From positions 1,080,001 through 1,144,000 of the forward strand of contig JABELC010000010.1 of NCBI GenBank assembly GCA_028455995.1: a stretch of 64,000 nt of DNA. The letters run 5' to 3'. The position numbers and the translations under genes are program-made. The notes under the pieces are model-generated. The model had not been told where the DNA came from. It was given only the letters and a program-made list of their open reading frames with translations, and did not search any database. Below, in pieces: positions 51,067-62,797 of the stretch (the stretch's first letter is position 1; each line of letters starts with the position of its first letter). This stretch comes from Scleromitrula shiraiana. Taxonomy: Eukaryota; Ascomycota; Leotiomycetes; Helotiales; Sclerotiniaceae.

Positions 51067-51212
51067 AGTGGGATAAGGTGGAAGTGGAAGGGGGTGAGAT
51101 GAAGATAGATGAGGATGGAGTTGAATTCATTTCTGCATGTTTCTCAATAAGATAAAATGTCAATCTCAATGCAACAAGTAATAATAATAAATCGAAATAA
51201 AATATCCAAATC

Positions 51213-51240
51213 TAATAATAATAATAATAATAATAATAAT
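51213..51240 (+). repeat. TAA/AAT microsatellite
   Basis: Nine perfect trinucleotide repeats in intergenic DNA. Confidence 0.9.
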
Positions 51241-52386
51241 GCTTGGCGGGTTGATTATATTGTGCACTGAACGATACGATAGACGGTTAAAGACCTTTTA
51301 CTAGCCTTTACCTCGGACTACCTAGCAATGATCAGCCGATGATGCATATTAACCTTGCTTTCCACGACTCATAGTACTGCATGGTACCGACTACATGTGA
51401 TGTAGCTACTATGTTTGTATTTGAAACAGAGCCTCGGAAATTTATAATCCGTATTTGAATAGCAAATCATGTTTATAACAGCGGGAATATATATCTTTAG
51501 AATCTCAATGCTGTCAGTTGAATCTTACCAATCCAATATTGTTTGTATGCAAGATTTATGCTATTGGGTGGATAGAAAGAAAACACACACATCAAACAAG
51601 AATGAGAAACAAAATCCTTACAAGAACCATCACATCACAATCGAACAGCGGAAGTTTATGTTTGAAACTTCGAAAAAGTACGTACATCTCATCTCAATAG
51701 ATGTACATTTTGGGCAGATTCTGGTGATTTGATAGGAAACTGAACGAGTCAATGATTCAACCGAGGCATAAAATACCCCCTTACCTGCTATGCTCCACAA
51801 CCTTATCCTAAAGTAGCACAACGGAGATATCCCATATCAACCGGCTCCGATGCAGATTTATTAGACAGCCTCGATAGCCTCATGCCCAAAAGTGAATTTT
51901 CGACTTCGGAAACGGAACTATAGAAATTCTACGGAAATATTCAGTTACGAGCTTACCAAGGTCACAAGCCCTGTGATGGATAAGCAACGTGAGGGTTAGC
52001 TACATGACGGCGGCTGGTAACTGCCGTGCCGACACATGTCCGAACTGATTGGTTCAACTTCTAAGCTTTCTATCCAATAATCTACCTAACTAGAAACTTA
52101 CTTACAAAAACATCCAAAAGTTACAATAATCCCAAGTATGTATCACATAGAATTTATCTTATTAATCGCTCAATTTCTATGAAGTACAAACGAGATACGG
52201 AATTATCTTACAGCATACTGTACATGCTGTGTATGCATAATACAGAGATTCTTACTACGATATAGGTGGATCTCGGGAATTTTAACCCCCTTTTGCCTTT
52301 CTCCCAATCTTATATTTCCCCTGTAACGAACAAACGAGGAAAACATCGCGAAGGCAGAATTTGGGAAATCTCAATTCAATGTCATT

Positions 52387-53826
52387 ATGGCTACCATACC
52401 ACTTCACTGGCAACCACTCGAGGCGCCACTTCGTACCTTGATTTTCGCTTTCGGATGCTGGAAAACTTTAGTTTTGCTTATTGCGGCTTGTAGCCCGGGC
52501 CCAGGTTATGACACTTCGGCCAGTTTATTGTTATCGAATTTAAGATCAACACAGGGCAGGCAATTACCATCAGCACTGCTGTATATGGTAAAGAAATTGG
52601 TGAGATGGGACGCGATATACTATGTTCACGCATCAAATCGGGGGTATTTGTATGAACAAGAATGGGCATTTGGGTGGGGCTTTACTCGAATGATACACTT
52701 TAGTACCATTGGTCAGTATTAGGTCACTCCTTGTCCTGTTCTTTTGACTGATCATAAAAGCACTCGAATATATCAGGGTACCCCGCATTGATGGTCTGGA
52801 GGGGTTGGTGGGGATTTTGCTTGCTCATACTGCTCATCTATTTTCCGTCCTCGTCCTTTATCGTCTAAGTTTGACCCTCTTCGCTTCTGTAAAGCTCTCT
52901 TTGATTACCGCGCTTCTGTATATCATATCACCAGCTGGCATATTCTTATCTTCTCCATTTGCTGAAAGCTCTTGTGCTTTGTTGACCTTTTTGGGTGCTT
53001 ACCTGTTTACAAAAAGTTTCGGGTCTGTAAAAGGTGGCATATCTTTCAGTCATGATATTCTGATCCTCCTATCTGGGATATCATTTGGTATTGCGGTCAC
53101 TTTCCGAAGTAATGCGTTACTTACTGGACTCTTGTTGCTGGAAGAAGCATTTAGAGTTTTCTTCGGTTTGTTTAACAGTTTTGAAATTGCAAAAGTTCGT
53201 CGCCTTATCATCACTGGATTGGGTGGCATGTGTACTGGGGCTGGACTCATAATACCACAATATTTAGCATATCAAGAATATTGCGCTCCAGGGAATGAAG
53301 ATGTGAGATCATGGTGTATGAATACCATACCTAGTATCTATGCTTTTGTACAGGTGCATTATTGGTATGTTATTTAAGGTTCGAATTGCATCTAATATTC
53401 ATTCTAACATCATCCAGGAATAACGGACCTTTTAGATATTGGACCATCTCAAATGCGCCTCTTTTTCTGCTTGCGGCACCGATGATAGTGCTTATGATCA
53501 CATCAGGACATTGGGGATTACAAGAAAAAGTGCTTAACAAATTGAATCTTGCAGCTCAAGACAAACCAGCAGCTCAAGTGCTTCGAAACCTAGCCACTTC
53601 GCAGCTAATTCTAGCAGTGTACACCTTCATAAACGCCCATGTACAGATTATCACCAGAATTTCGTCATCTTATCCTGTGTGTTTGTGGTATCTAGCTGCA
53701 TCTATATGTAAGGGGGAGGGTGAGACTGTTCATAAATGGTTATCACCTACAACTGTTGGTAGATTCATGGTTGTTTATGCTGGTGTTCAGGGTGGTTTGT
53801 TCGCTTCTTTTCTTCCGCCTGCATGA
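52387..53826 (+). CDS. GPI18: GPI mannosyltransferase 2 (Gpi18/PIG-V)
   Basis: ER membrane enzyme that adds the second mannose to the GPI anchor precursor using dolichol-phosphate-mannose. Exons 52387-52711, 52761-53364 and 53418-53826 join in frame to 445 residues, with introns of 49 and 53 bp. Several hydrophobic helices are evident. The lumenal loop motif R-W-D-A-I-Y-Y, followed by Y-E-Q-E-W-A-F, is characteristic of PIG-V and carries the catalytic Asp. Also typical are S-P-A-G-I-F-L-S-S-P-F-A-E-S and F-R-S-N-A-L-L. The acceptor of intron 1 is at 52760, giving I-A-L-E-Y-I-R-V-P-R. The more obvious-looking AG at 52776 breaks the frame. The stop is TGA at 53824. Confidence 0.93.
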
Positions 53827-54955
53827 ATGGATTGGGATGGGTTTCGGAATTAGATGGATGGTCTTAAATTAACAATATCCTATCTCCTTTATACTGTATC
53901 TACTACCGGTATCTATCTCTCACGATCTAGTAAAGCCCTCTACTTATATTTTTATGTTCTCCGATATAATTCTTCCGGGTTAATCTCCAGTTTAATCTCC
54001 AGTTTACTCTCATTTACTCATGATTCGATTTCCATTAGTGAATGTGTGTCTTCTTATATCTCATGAATCTCAAAATATATACCAATCTTGGAGTAGTCTT
54101 GGAGTAATGAGAGGGGTGGTTTGGTTTCTCTTGGTGTAATCAATAGATAGTTTTTAAAAAAAAACACCAACATTTTAATAAACCAACCAACAATTTTTTA
54201 ATGATGCAATAAAGTTCAAAAGAAGTAATGGAGCTAACTTGATATGGCTTAAAGCTATCTTGATCGAATATGATTAGCTACCTGCTATCCGCCCGTCTGA
54301 TTTGAAGCTGCATTTTCTGGAAACTTTAATAATTACCTACTACATACCACAACCTACATAATTAATACTCAACAATTTGATTTTATTTATCATCTTCTAA
54401 TCGTTTCTATTGTATTGTACAATATTTCATAAAACAATATTCAAATATTTACATCATTCATTCTCCTGGAGATCTTCTCTATTCTATACTTTTGAGTAGA
54501 GATCAACTTAGAGATCAACTTCTAAGGAGTTCAGAATTACAGAATAAGAGAATTATCACGACATACACATATACCTATTAAAGGATACCTACATACTCTA
54601 CCACTACTCTACTACCACTCTACTACCACTCTACTACTACTCTACTACTACTACTACTCTACTACTACAAATAACCTTGGAAAAACTACATGCCGTTCGT
54701 ATGAGGATCATGTTGAATTTTTAATAGTATCGAAATTCAACAGAACTCACCAGAATTCACCCATACACGAACCACGCCATATAAATTTGAAATCACTAGG
54801 AAAGGATATATTATACTCTCCAAAACTTATAAAAACCTTTGGTTACATCTGTTTTCTAACAGCAACAACTACATTCGACTCTACATTGGGACATATTTCT
54901 ATTCTTTCTACTCTACTATTGATTTAAAATAAAGTCGCATACTGTAGTCACAACG
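53827..54955. other. intergenic with ACTCTACTACC repeat
   Basis: About 1.1 kb between GPI18 and the RGG-tailed gene. It includes an 11-bp tandem array at 54595-54668, which probably lies in the promoter or 5' leader of the downstream gene. No ORF was recognised. Confidence 0.5.
54595..54668 (+). repeat. ACTCTACTACC tandem array
   Basis: Imperfect 11-bp units (ACTCTACTACC and ACTCTACTACT) drifting into CTA trinucleotides. The array is about 290 bp upstream of the start codon at 54956. Confidence 0.85.
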
Positions 54956-57032
54956 ATGTGGCCAAATAATTCGTTCCATAATAATAATGGGCAATTTCAA
55001 CAAAACTTCAATTCAGATGAGCTTCCTGCTGGAACACCTCTGCCATCCCATTTCGTTACTGGTCAAGGAAACTTCTTTCCGCAGCAGTCAAACATGATGC
55101 AGTTTGAAGATATGAATGGCGATAGTTTTAACGGTTTCCCACCTGATATGTCCATGTACAATCAAACAGCTTTCGCACAAACTCCGTTCATCAATCCCAA
55201 CCCACCTGTAAGTGTTTGGGATAAATACAGCTTCGAAATGTCAATATAGCTCTCAGGAGCAAGCGCATGCGGCTAACTTATCTTCATCCTTTCAGTTTTC
55301 ACCACCTCAGCCCAACTCAACTAATAATAGTGCTGCCCCTCCTCCAACCCCACGAACACAAATTAATGCCAGAGCTGCCGAGTTAAGAGATAGGCTACTG
55401 AAGCAACAGAAAGAAGGTCGAGCCAACTCTGCAACACCACCAGTCAGTGCAACTGCCAAACAAGCACCTGCAGTGGAACCCGCGAGCTCACTACGACAAT
55501 CTCCCAAAACCCCAGAAATGACTGCGTCTGACGAGCGCGAACGTCGTGACAGAGAGATTAATGATCTCATTTCTGATTATTCCGAATCAAAGCCAGTGGT
55601 AGAACAAAAATTGGAAAAGGAGATTAATAACAATGGTCCCATCTCAACCATCACACCCAACGCTCCAGCGAAGTCCCCAGAACCTTCGTCGGTAAGCTCT
55701 GCAAAAATTCCCCAATCTGCCAATGGCAGAGTGGCCGATAACTATATTCCGGCAAAGCGCGAAGGTAGGCATCCGAGTAGCACCTCGATGTCAGATGGAG
55801 AAATATTTGATGAGCCAGCCCCAAAAAAGCTTCCGCCCACGGAACCAAAAGGAAACCAAGTCAATACAAAACCGGCTAACATAAATGAGAAGTCTGGAAA
55901 ATCCGGGGATGATTTGATATCCCGACCTTCTAATATTCGTACACAGTCCGAAGAACCTGGTCCTTTACCTCGACGCCCAGTCCTAACGCCAGTCTCAAAC
56001 TCAAAACCTGATCCACCTCGCTATCGCGATGATCGGAAAGAGGAAACTGAACCTCGATCAGAGAAGAGATTTCATACAGAACATAAACATGAGCGAAAAC
56101 ATCATGTAGAGCCAGAAAAGAGATATGGACGTAGGGATTCTCGTGATCATACCGATGACCATCACCGATTTGATGGTCACCATAATCATGCTCGAGAAGA
56201 GATCAAGCACGTCCGTGAATCTAAGCCGCCAACATTGTCGCAAGTTTTGCCACATGATAAGGATTTGAGAGAATGGTTAGAAATTACCGATTACCATAAT
56301 CTAACATTTAGGAACAGTATGTTATCAAAACGACGACAAATTGAGGCTTTGGATGCACAGAAAGCACAGCTTTTAGCTGAATTGCAAAATGAAGAAAGAG
56401 GAAACATTAATTTTATCTCAAGAACTTTGACACCCGCCACCACAATGCAGCCATCTACTACTGTGGCTAAGACGGAGTTTTTGGAGAACGATATCTTTCT
56501 TGATCGAGTTACCTCTAACAAGCGAAACTATAGTGAAGTTCAAGATAGCCAAGAAGAGGGAAGTCATGGAAAGGCACCTCGCATTGAAGATCGAGAAATA
56601 CGACGACCAAAAGAAGAGGAGAATGAATATCGCCGTCCAAGCTCAAGCAGTTATGAAACTTCCCGCCGTGTCAATGGAGACCGGGAAAGCCGTGATGAGG
56701 GTGGTCGTCATCGAGGACGAAGCCGCAGTCGTAATCGTGACTTATCACCAGGTCTACAGGCCTACGAGAGCAGATCAAATGCACGCGATAGATCATTTGA
56801 TACAGGACCAGGTGATCGTCGACCTTACGAGGTACGTGGGGGATACAGGGGACGATCTTTCGACCCAAATTTTAGGGGCAGAGGGAGAGGGAGAGGGAGA
56901 GGTGGTGATTGGGGAGGACAGGATTCAAGGAGTGAGACGGGCTTTGGCTCGAGAAATGGAAATGGAAATGCTATTGGTAAACCGTTTAGAGATGCGAAGG
57001 GGTTTGATAGAGGTGGTAAAGGTGGTCAGTGA
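54956..57032 (+). CDS. low-complexity RGG/RS-tailed protein, function unknown
   Basis: Exons 54956-55207 and 55296-57032 join in phase (GTAAGT donor, TTTCAG acceptor) to 662 residues. I do not recognise a named family. The N-terminus is Asn/Gln-rich. An alpha-helical piece (A-R-A-A-E-L-R-D-R-L-L-K-Q-Q) follows a proline run. The middle is polar and disordered. A folded-looking segment at about residues 440-500 contains L-R-E-W-L-E-I-T-D-Y-H-N, then a helix with R-R-Q-I-E-A-L-D-A-Q. The C-terminal 150 residues are Arg/Ser then Arg/Gly-rich (G-R-G-R-G-R-G-R-G-G), typical of RNA-associated proteins. A nuclear or ribonucleoprotein role is inference from composition only. Confidence 0.8.
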
Positions 57033-57385
57033 ACCTGCTTCATCTTTTTCGACGCATCCTACTTTAATTCTTCTTTTTTTCTTTTCATGAAGAGTTAGAT
57101 GAAACACTTTATTACTTTATTGTAGTACATACATACATTCTTGCCCGCTCAACATAAGTTAATTTTTTTTCAAGATAAACAAAGTAGGGCGGGGCTTGTT
57201 GCGTTGATATAGATCTTAATTGAAACAAACATGAAATATGCATTTGTAAACATTTTGTTTCTCTGTTCAATTGTGATTGTGTGACAAGTGTCTGTGCGGT
57301 AGTTGTTTTTTCAGTATATACCTTTGCATAAGTAATGAATTAAATCAGTAGAAATTCATGCTAATTTATTAATCAATAATCCCAG
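57033..57385. other. intergenic or unresolved 5' part of YTH gene
   Basis: About 350 bp between the RGG-tailed gene and the first recognisable exon of the YTH gene. The start codon and any N-terminal exon of the YTH gene should lie here, but I could not assign them with confidence. Confidence 0.4.
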
Positions 57386-58144
57386 ATACGAGATATTTCA
57401 TAGTAAAATCCTTCAATGAAGAAAATGTCGTTAGGTGTATTGAAGATGTAGGATTCCCCTTCCCTCTCCTCCCATCCTCCCTCCATCCCATTTACTAAAT
57501 CAAGAACAGTCAGTCTGGACAACCCAAGCTCAAAACGGCCCCATCTTCAAAGAAGCATTCGAGACGTGTAAGAATGTTATTCTTATCTTTTCGATTAATA
57601 AGAGTAGGGCTTTTCAGGGTTATGTGGGTTTTTCTTTCTTGTTTCTTTCTCTCTTCTTTTCTTTTCTTTTCTTTTCTTTTCTTTTCTTTTCTTTTCTTTT
57701 CTTTTCTTTTCTTCTTCTATGCATTTTTTCCTATTGCCCCTCCTTTTCCCTTTCCTTTTCCTATTCCCCAATAGATCCTTTTCCTCAGTTTACCCATTCT
57801 TTTCCCCAATTTACCCTTTCTTCCACCTCAAATCTCTCCCCCAATCTGTCCCCTCCCCAACACAAACTCACACCCCCCCCCCCCCCCCCCAGGCCCGTAT
57901 GCTCACGCCCCCCTCCTCGGTCCTCACGCCCCCCTGGGCCAAATCCATAACCTGGGAATCAGCAAGCGCGTTCAAAGTCCACTGGCTCGTCGTCTGCAAC
58001 ACGCACTTTTCTAAAGTTGGTCATCTGAAGAACCCGCTAAATGAGGATATCCCCGTGTTGATAGGTAAGGATGGGCAGGAGGTTGGTGAGGGGTGTGGGG
58101 AGGAGTTGGTGAGGGTTTTGGAGGGGGAGGGGGAGGGGTGGTGA
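57386..58144 (+). CDS. YTH-domain RNA-binding protein, 5' end unresolved
   Basis: Three exons rebuild nearly a whole YTH domain: 57386-57447, 57510-57623 and 57893-58144. They read R-Y-F-I-V-K-S-F-N-E-E-N-V, then S-V-W-T-T-Q-A-Q-N...I-L-I-F-S-I-N-K-S-R-A-F-Q-G-Y, then A-R-M-L-T-P-P and F-K-V-H-W-L...H-L-K-N-P-L-N-E-D...G-K-D-G-Q-E-V. YTH domains bind N6-methyladenosine in an aromatic cage. The Trp of V-W-T-T and the Trp of T-P-P-W or T-W-E are candidates. The protein ends shortly after the domain, at E-G-E-G-W. The second intron (269 bp) is unusually long for this locus and has a weak GTGGGT donor, eleven CTTTT units and a C18 run touching the acceptor AG. The start codon was not found, so the coordinates cover only the supported exons and the gene is 5'-incomplete here. 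If the 5' part is truly absent it would be a pseudogene. Confidence 0.78.
57656..57710 (+). repeat. CTTTT x11 in YTH intron
   Basis: Eleven perfect CTTTT pentanucleotides within the intron at 57624-57892. Phe/Leu-rich frames here are repeat artefacts. Confidence 0.95.
57873..57890 (+). repeat. C18 homopolymer at YTH intron acceptor
   Basis: Eighteen C residues immediately followed by AG, forming the polypyrimidine tract of the 3' splice site. The length may vary or be mis-sequenced. Confidence 0.9.
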
Positions 58145-59934
58145 AAATGGGGGGGGGGGTATGTAAGTATGAGCGGTTTTTTGTATGGTAGGGGTAGATA
58201 TATTTAGTTTAGGTATTTCTGTATACAAAAGAAATATATGAACAGTGTTGTTTTTCTATGGCCTCTGTGGCTTTTATTTCATCTTTTGTTTTTCTCCTTG
58301 AGTTCGTGTTTGAATTTGGTGTTATATTATCTTTGTTACTAAATCGATTGGTATATATATATAACTAAAATCTCTAGAGTGTTCCAGTGTTTTTTTGAGT
58401 GGCAGGGAGAGATTGTGGAAGCACAGATGGGATTTTCTCTCCGTGATTCTATTCTCCTCTTGTGAATCTCTCTCGCTTTAGAAGTGAAGGATGTATACAA
58501 GACACAAACTCAATCATGCCCCTAGAGTCATTGGAGCTTTCCTCAACCAAATATCTGGTATCGACACTTAAATTACTAGCTAGGTTTTTCTACAAAACCT
58601 CTCAGGGCTCCCACTTCTGAATATCCATAACTTCGTGAGTTGTTCCTATGGCTGTTGGGGTTTGTTTCTATTATCATCTCATGTCACATATATCATATTC
58701 ATTTTTTTTGGACTGGCAATCCCATTCACCTGTTTGTCCATCTTCTGGATGATCGAATTTTTTGGCTGGATAAGGTCTAGCTAGTGCAGTTGGATTCTTA
58801 GATTCCTAGATTGCTAGGTTGGTGGTATAGCATGATAGGGCCGTGAAAAGTCCGTTGTATGAAGATGCACTGTCACATCATATCCCGTCACACATTCTCT
58901 AAGGTATCATATACCTTTCGAGGACAAAATACAAAGTTTGTAATACAAGTGTTGTATGATTTCAATTTCCGACAAAAGAGTATATTCTCATAATTTATTT
59001 TCTTGGCAAAGAATTGTTATGCTACTGTACAGTTGTGGGTTACGTTGATTGAACTTTATTAATGTCATAGTATCAATGTTATGTCGAAAGACTGTCACGC
59101 TGTGTTGTTATCATATGATATTATGATATGAATATCGTGCCTTCCTTCTTTTCGACCAGATTGTTGTTTTCTTTCCTGGATCTAGTTTAATATACCAAGC
59201 TCAGTACTACTATTGATCCCGCTTCGGATGGAGTTATGGAAATGGATGATGGACTTACTAGTAGCAGCCCGAAAGAACAGAAGTGCATGCTTGTTTTTCG
59301 GAAGATTGAGCGTATGCCTGATGATGATGATGCCAAATCCCTTTCTGACGATAGCGGAGGTTTACTGTTTGGTTATAGTCTTGAGCTGCTTTTCGGTGAC
59401 AGCAAAAGAGTTTCTGATGATAGTGGAGAATTCCTCTTTGATTGTATATAGTCTTGTGTCGCTTTTTGATGACAGGAGAAGATCACTTTCTGACGATAGT
59501 GGAGCGTCTATATAGTCAGGCTTATCATGAGATGAGCATCAGTGATGCTCACTTTAGCAAATCATAATCTTGTTTATCATACCTTTTCAGATATTCAATG
59601 AACATCCAACTGCTTTCTCCACATAACTTGGATCAAAATTTACTTGCTCTTGAACAGATTAATGCATTCATCCCTTTTCCAAGTAGAAGCAATCAAAGTT
59701 CATATCCATCCATGCATGCATGCATCATTAATCACTTCACCAAAACTAGAAAAGTCAAGCATCATCATAAAATCATCGATCATACCATTAATCAAGATAA
59801 CCTAACCATGTTGATCAAATAAATCACCCAGTCAACCACCACCATAAAATGACCCCAGGCTCATCAACGTGATAAAATTCAACGCCCAAATTTATTCTCC
59901 ATCATCGTATACGTCTATCAACTACTAAATTCAT
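58145..59934. other. intergenic with a degenerate 70-bp repeat
   Basis: About 1.8 kb between convergent genes (YTH plus, P450 minus). It starts with an 11-G run at 58149-58159. Around 59341-59520 are three imperfect units beginning TTTCTGA. I recognise no gene. Confidence 0.45.
59342..59515 (+). repeat. three imperfect ~70-76-bp tandem repeats
   Basis: Units start with TTTCTGAYGATAGYGGAG at 59342, 59411 and 59487. They share a later TATAGTCTTG...GCTTTT segment, and the third is truncated. A 71-codon open frame (59236-59451) crosses the first two, giving repeated S-D-D-S-G, but it has no other support as a gene. Confidence 0.7.
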
Positions 59935-61779
59935 CTATTTCTCAACCCCAGCATGCTCGAATCGAAGAAATAGTTTTCCGGCGGATGGTCCACATGTGTA
60001 GCCATCCATTTGATCTACGCCTTCGTCGTTGACGACCATAGTGGTGAAGTTTGTGTAGATTGCTGCGGTCATGAGTTTGATTTCTGGGGGGGTTAGTTAT
60101 TGGTATCTTGGATTTTCTTAACCTCTTCATTGTAGAAATTTCAAAGATGGAGAAGGAGAGGGAAATGAAAATAGAAAAGAAGTGGTAACGAGATAGGAAA
60201 AAGAAAACAAATCCATACCATGCATAGCAAAATTACTCCCAATACACATCCTCCCGCCACTACTAAAAGCCCAAAACGTACGATCCCTCTCGCGTTTCTG
60301 CTCCTCGCTCATCCCATTCTCCGCATCCATCCACCGCATATAATCGAATCTCTCCGGCTCCGGAAACACCTGTTCGTTGCGATGAACGCTATGAGCTTGT
60401 GCGCCGATTCGCACACCGCCGGGGATATTGTCGTAGGATCCGATCGAACAGTGAGGGTAGGGTGTCATGCGCGGGAGACCGCCTGGGATGGCGGCGCGTA
60501 GACGGAGGGTTTCCATTAGGGTGGCGTGGAGGATGGGAAGGGCGTCAAGGTCTTTGGAGGCGGGGATTGAGGGGGTGGTGGGGGTGGGAGAGTTGGGGTT
60601 GAATAGCATGTTGGGGGAGAGGGTGAGGAGTTCTTTTCGGAGAAGCTTTTGGAGAGCTGGGTCGATTGATAGGTGCCACGCGAGGTAGGTAATGGTGATG
60701 CCAGCGGTTTCGTGTCCAGCGGCAAGGTGGTCAATCAATTCGCTGTAGATGCTCAGTTTGGGATACTTGAGGGTTTCTTCCTTTAGAATGGAGTCAGAGC
60801 CTCGGATATTCTTTTCCTTCTCGATACCGGCTACCATGGCATTGTATACCACCGGTTCATTTGCAGGTTCTTTATCCCAAGTTCCACCATCCTCGAGAAA
60901 TTTGGCAGTTGCGTCGCAGCGATTTTTGCACCATTCTTCCAGCTCGTCGTTGGCTGAATCTACGAATTCCGGAACGATGCGGTATATGAATTTATTGAGA
61001 AATCGGGTAAGACGAGGAACTTCTTGTGAGTAGAAACTGTAGCGATGACGTCCTTGGTATAGTCTCATCCAGTGTCTTCTGTATGAGACATCTTTGAGGA
61101 AATTGCTGCTATTATTGAGACCAAATAGATATGCTGAGATGAAATCCATAGTAGTGCCATTAAAAAGATCGTATACATCAACTCCATGGGGACTTTGGAA
61201 AGATGAAGAGATTGAGTTCGATATAATAGGAAGGAGACGTTCATAAAGAATCACCTTTGCTTGCGCTGCAAAAGCGGGAGAATTTTGAATAGAAGATTTC
61301 GAATAAACATTGGAGATCATTCTCTTTCTTGAGGAATGATGCTTGGAAAACCATGTTGAGAACATACATGGAACACTGAAACTTGATCAATAAAACTGAG
61401 GTTTAAAGCAAAGAACAAATTCAACGAATAGAAGGAAAGCTTACCCATAGTTGTTAAAAATTGAATACCATTTTCCCTTTTCAAAACCTCCTCCATATAC
61501 GATACGCAATCCTTCCACATCGTTGATCGATAACTCATTAGGAGCCAATCGTATAACGGGACCAAGTTGCCTGTGAAGAGCATGAACAGTTCGATTTTCC
61601 CGACAGCGAAATCTTTGAAACAAGATCCATGTAGGCAAGAATGGAGAAGACCAGTGGGCGTTTGGAATCTTAGATAGAGGTGAGATGTATGCAGGATAGA
61701 TGATGAATCTATATGTAAGACCTAGCACAATGAGGCCAAAACCCAAGGTAGAAATTGTAACCATTATAGACCGATTCAA
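59935..61779 (-). CDS. cytochrome P450 monooxygenase
   Basis: Exons 61779-61445, 61375-60219 and 60083-59935 join in frame to 546 residues, with introns of 69 and 135 bp. An N-terminal membrane anchor (about residues 8-28) is followed by a Pro-containing hinge. P450 signatures are present: I-helix A-A-G-H-E-T-A at about 329-335, E-T-L-R at 400-403, and the haem loop F-S-S-G-G-R-M-C-I-G with the axial Cys at about 489. The second intron interrupts just after the haem motif and ends in an eight-C tract before AG. Endoplasmic reticulum location and partnership with P450 reductase follow from the family. The substrate is unknown. The closest neighbour on the same strand is an aldo-keto reductase. 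Confidence 0.93.
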
Positions 61780-62797
61780 TTCCCGAATAGAAAGAAATCC
61801 TTATACCAGATAAAATATCTGAGACTACTCAAAATCTGGACGGGTGTATCTGAGGAAAGGAAACTCAAGTGAAGAATGGAAAATATGAATAAAGTGGGGG
61901 GAGTTTACGTCGGTTATCTTATAATCAGAACTATCTGAAATCTTATTGGAGAGTTCGAGAGTTCGAGAGTATGAAAGTGAATCAAGTGAATGAGAGCAGA
62001 TGAGTATATGATATATTTTCTGAAAGATTTCTGTTCCAGATGATATATATTGTTGTTTTGTCGGTTGTACAGCAACGCTTCATTCTCTCATGGGTTGTTG
62101 TTTAGTGGTCATACATTCTGAGCCCTCCTAGTAGAAAATATAGTAAATATAGTAGGTCGTCTTATCAGTCTGACATCGACACCTGAAGACCCCACTAAGT
62201 AGTAATTGAAGCTAGTGAGAGAAGTCAAACCCAGCTAGGAATTCCGAGCCGATCCGCCAATCTGAGTATGTATCAAATATGAGATATATGGGTATACTGG
62301 CTGGTTCAGAATATATATATTGTCAGTGTCAGAACTGTATTTGAACGCATCTACTATAGTCGCACTGAAGATGTTTGGAAAAGTTTTGATACTAAATGAT
62401 ATATCAATCAATGGTCCCATTTAGATTTTCGATCGATGTGATGATACATATTGTAAGATGAGCAATATCCAATTATATAGTAACGACTTTGTATCCATCT
62501 CAATCACATATGAAATCATGAAATCATGAACCAGGTTGTCGGGAGAACATTGGACGAATCAATACAATTACCCAAGCCAAGAAAACAAAGCTATGGAGAT
62601 GCATGATAGATGATAGATGTTAGATGATGAAGAGTTAGTCAAATGTTTATTTGTTGCATGAAATGTATAAATTGTTCTTTGTTTCCAAGGTTGTTTGTTT
62701 GGTTTGTTTGGTTGGTAGGTTGATTGAGAAAGGGGCTAGAGAAATCTACAACCAAAGTGTCGTAAATCTTTTGTTCCGGTAAGCCACCCAATTTATT
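61780..62797. other. intergenic between P450 and aldo-keto reductase
   Basis: About 1 kb holding the P450 promoter and the 3' flank of the reductase gene. A short GAGAGTTC repeat lies near 61950-61970. No other feature seen. Confidence 0.45.

Larger units (their letters stand above)
50267..52386. other. intergenic with simple repeats
   Basis: About 2.1 kb between divergent genes (the unknown 605-residue protein and GPI18). It has AATAAGAA-type repeats (about 50826-50880), four copies of TAAGTTGG (51036-51066) and an AAT tract (51213-51240). No gene was recognised. Confidence 0.5.

Noticed and set aside
57574..57950. Phe/Leu-rich and Pro-rich frames resembling a membrane protein
   Set aside because: They are translations of the CTTTT pentanucleotide array and the poly-C run inside the YTH intron.
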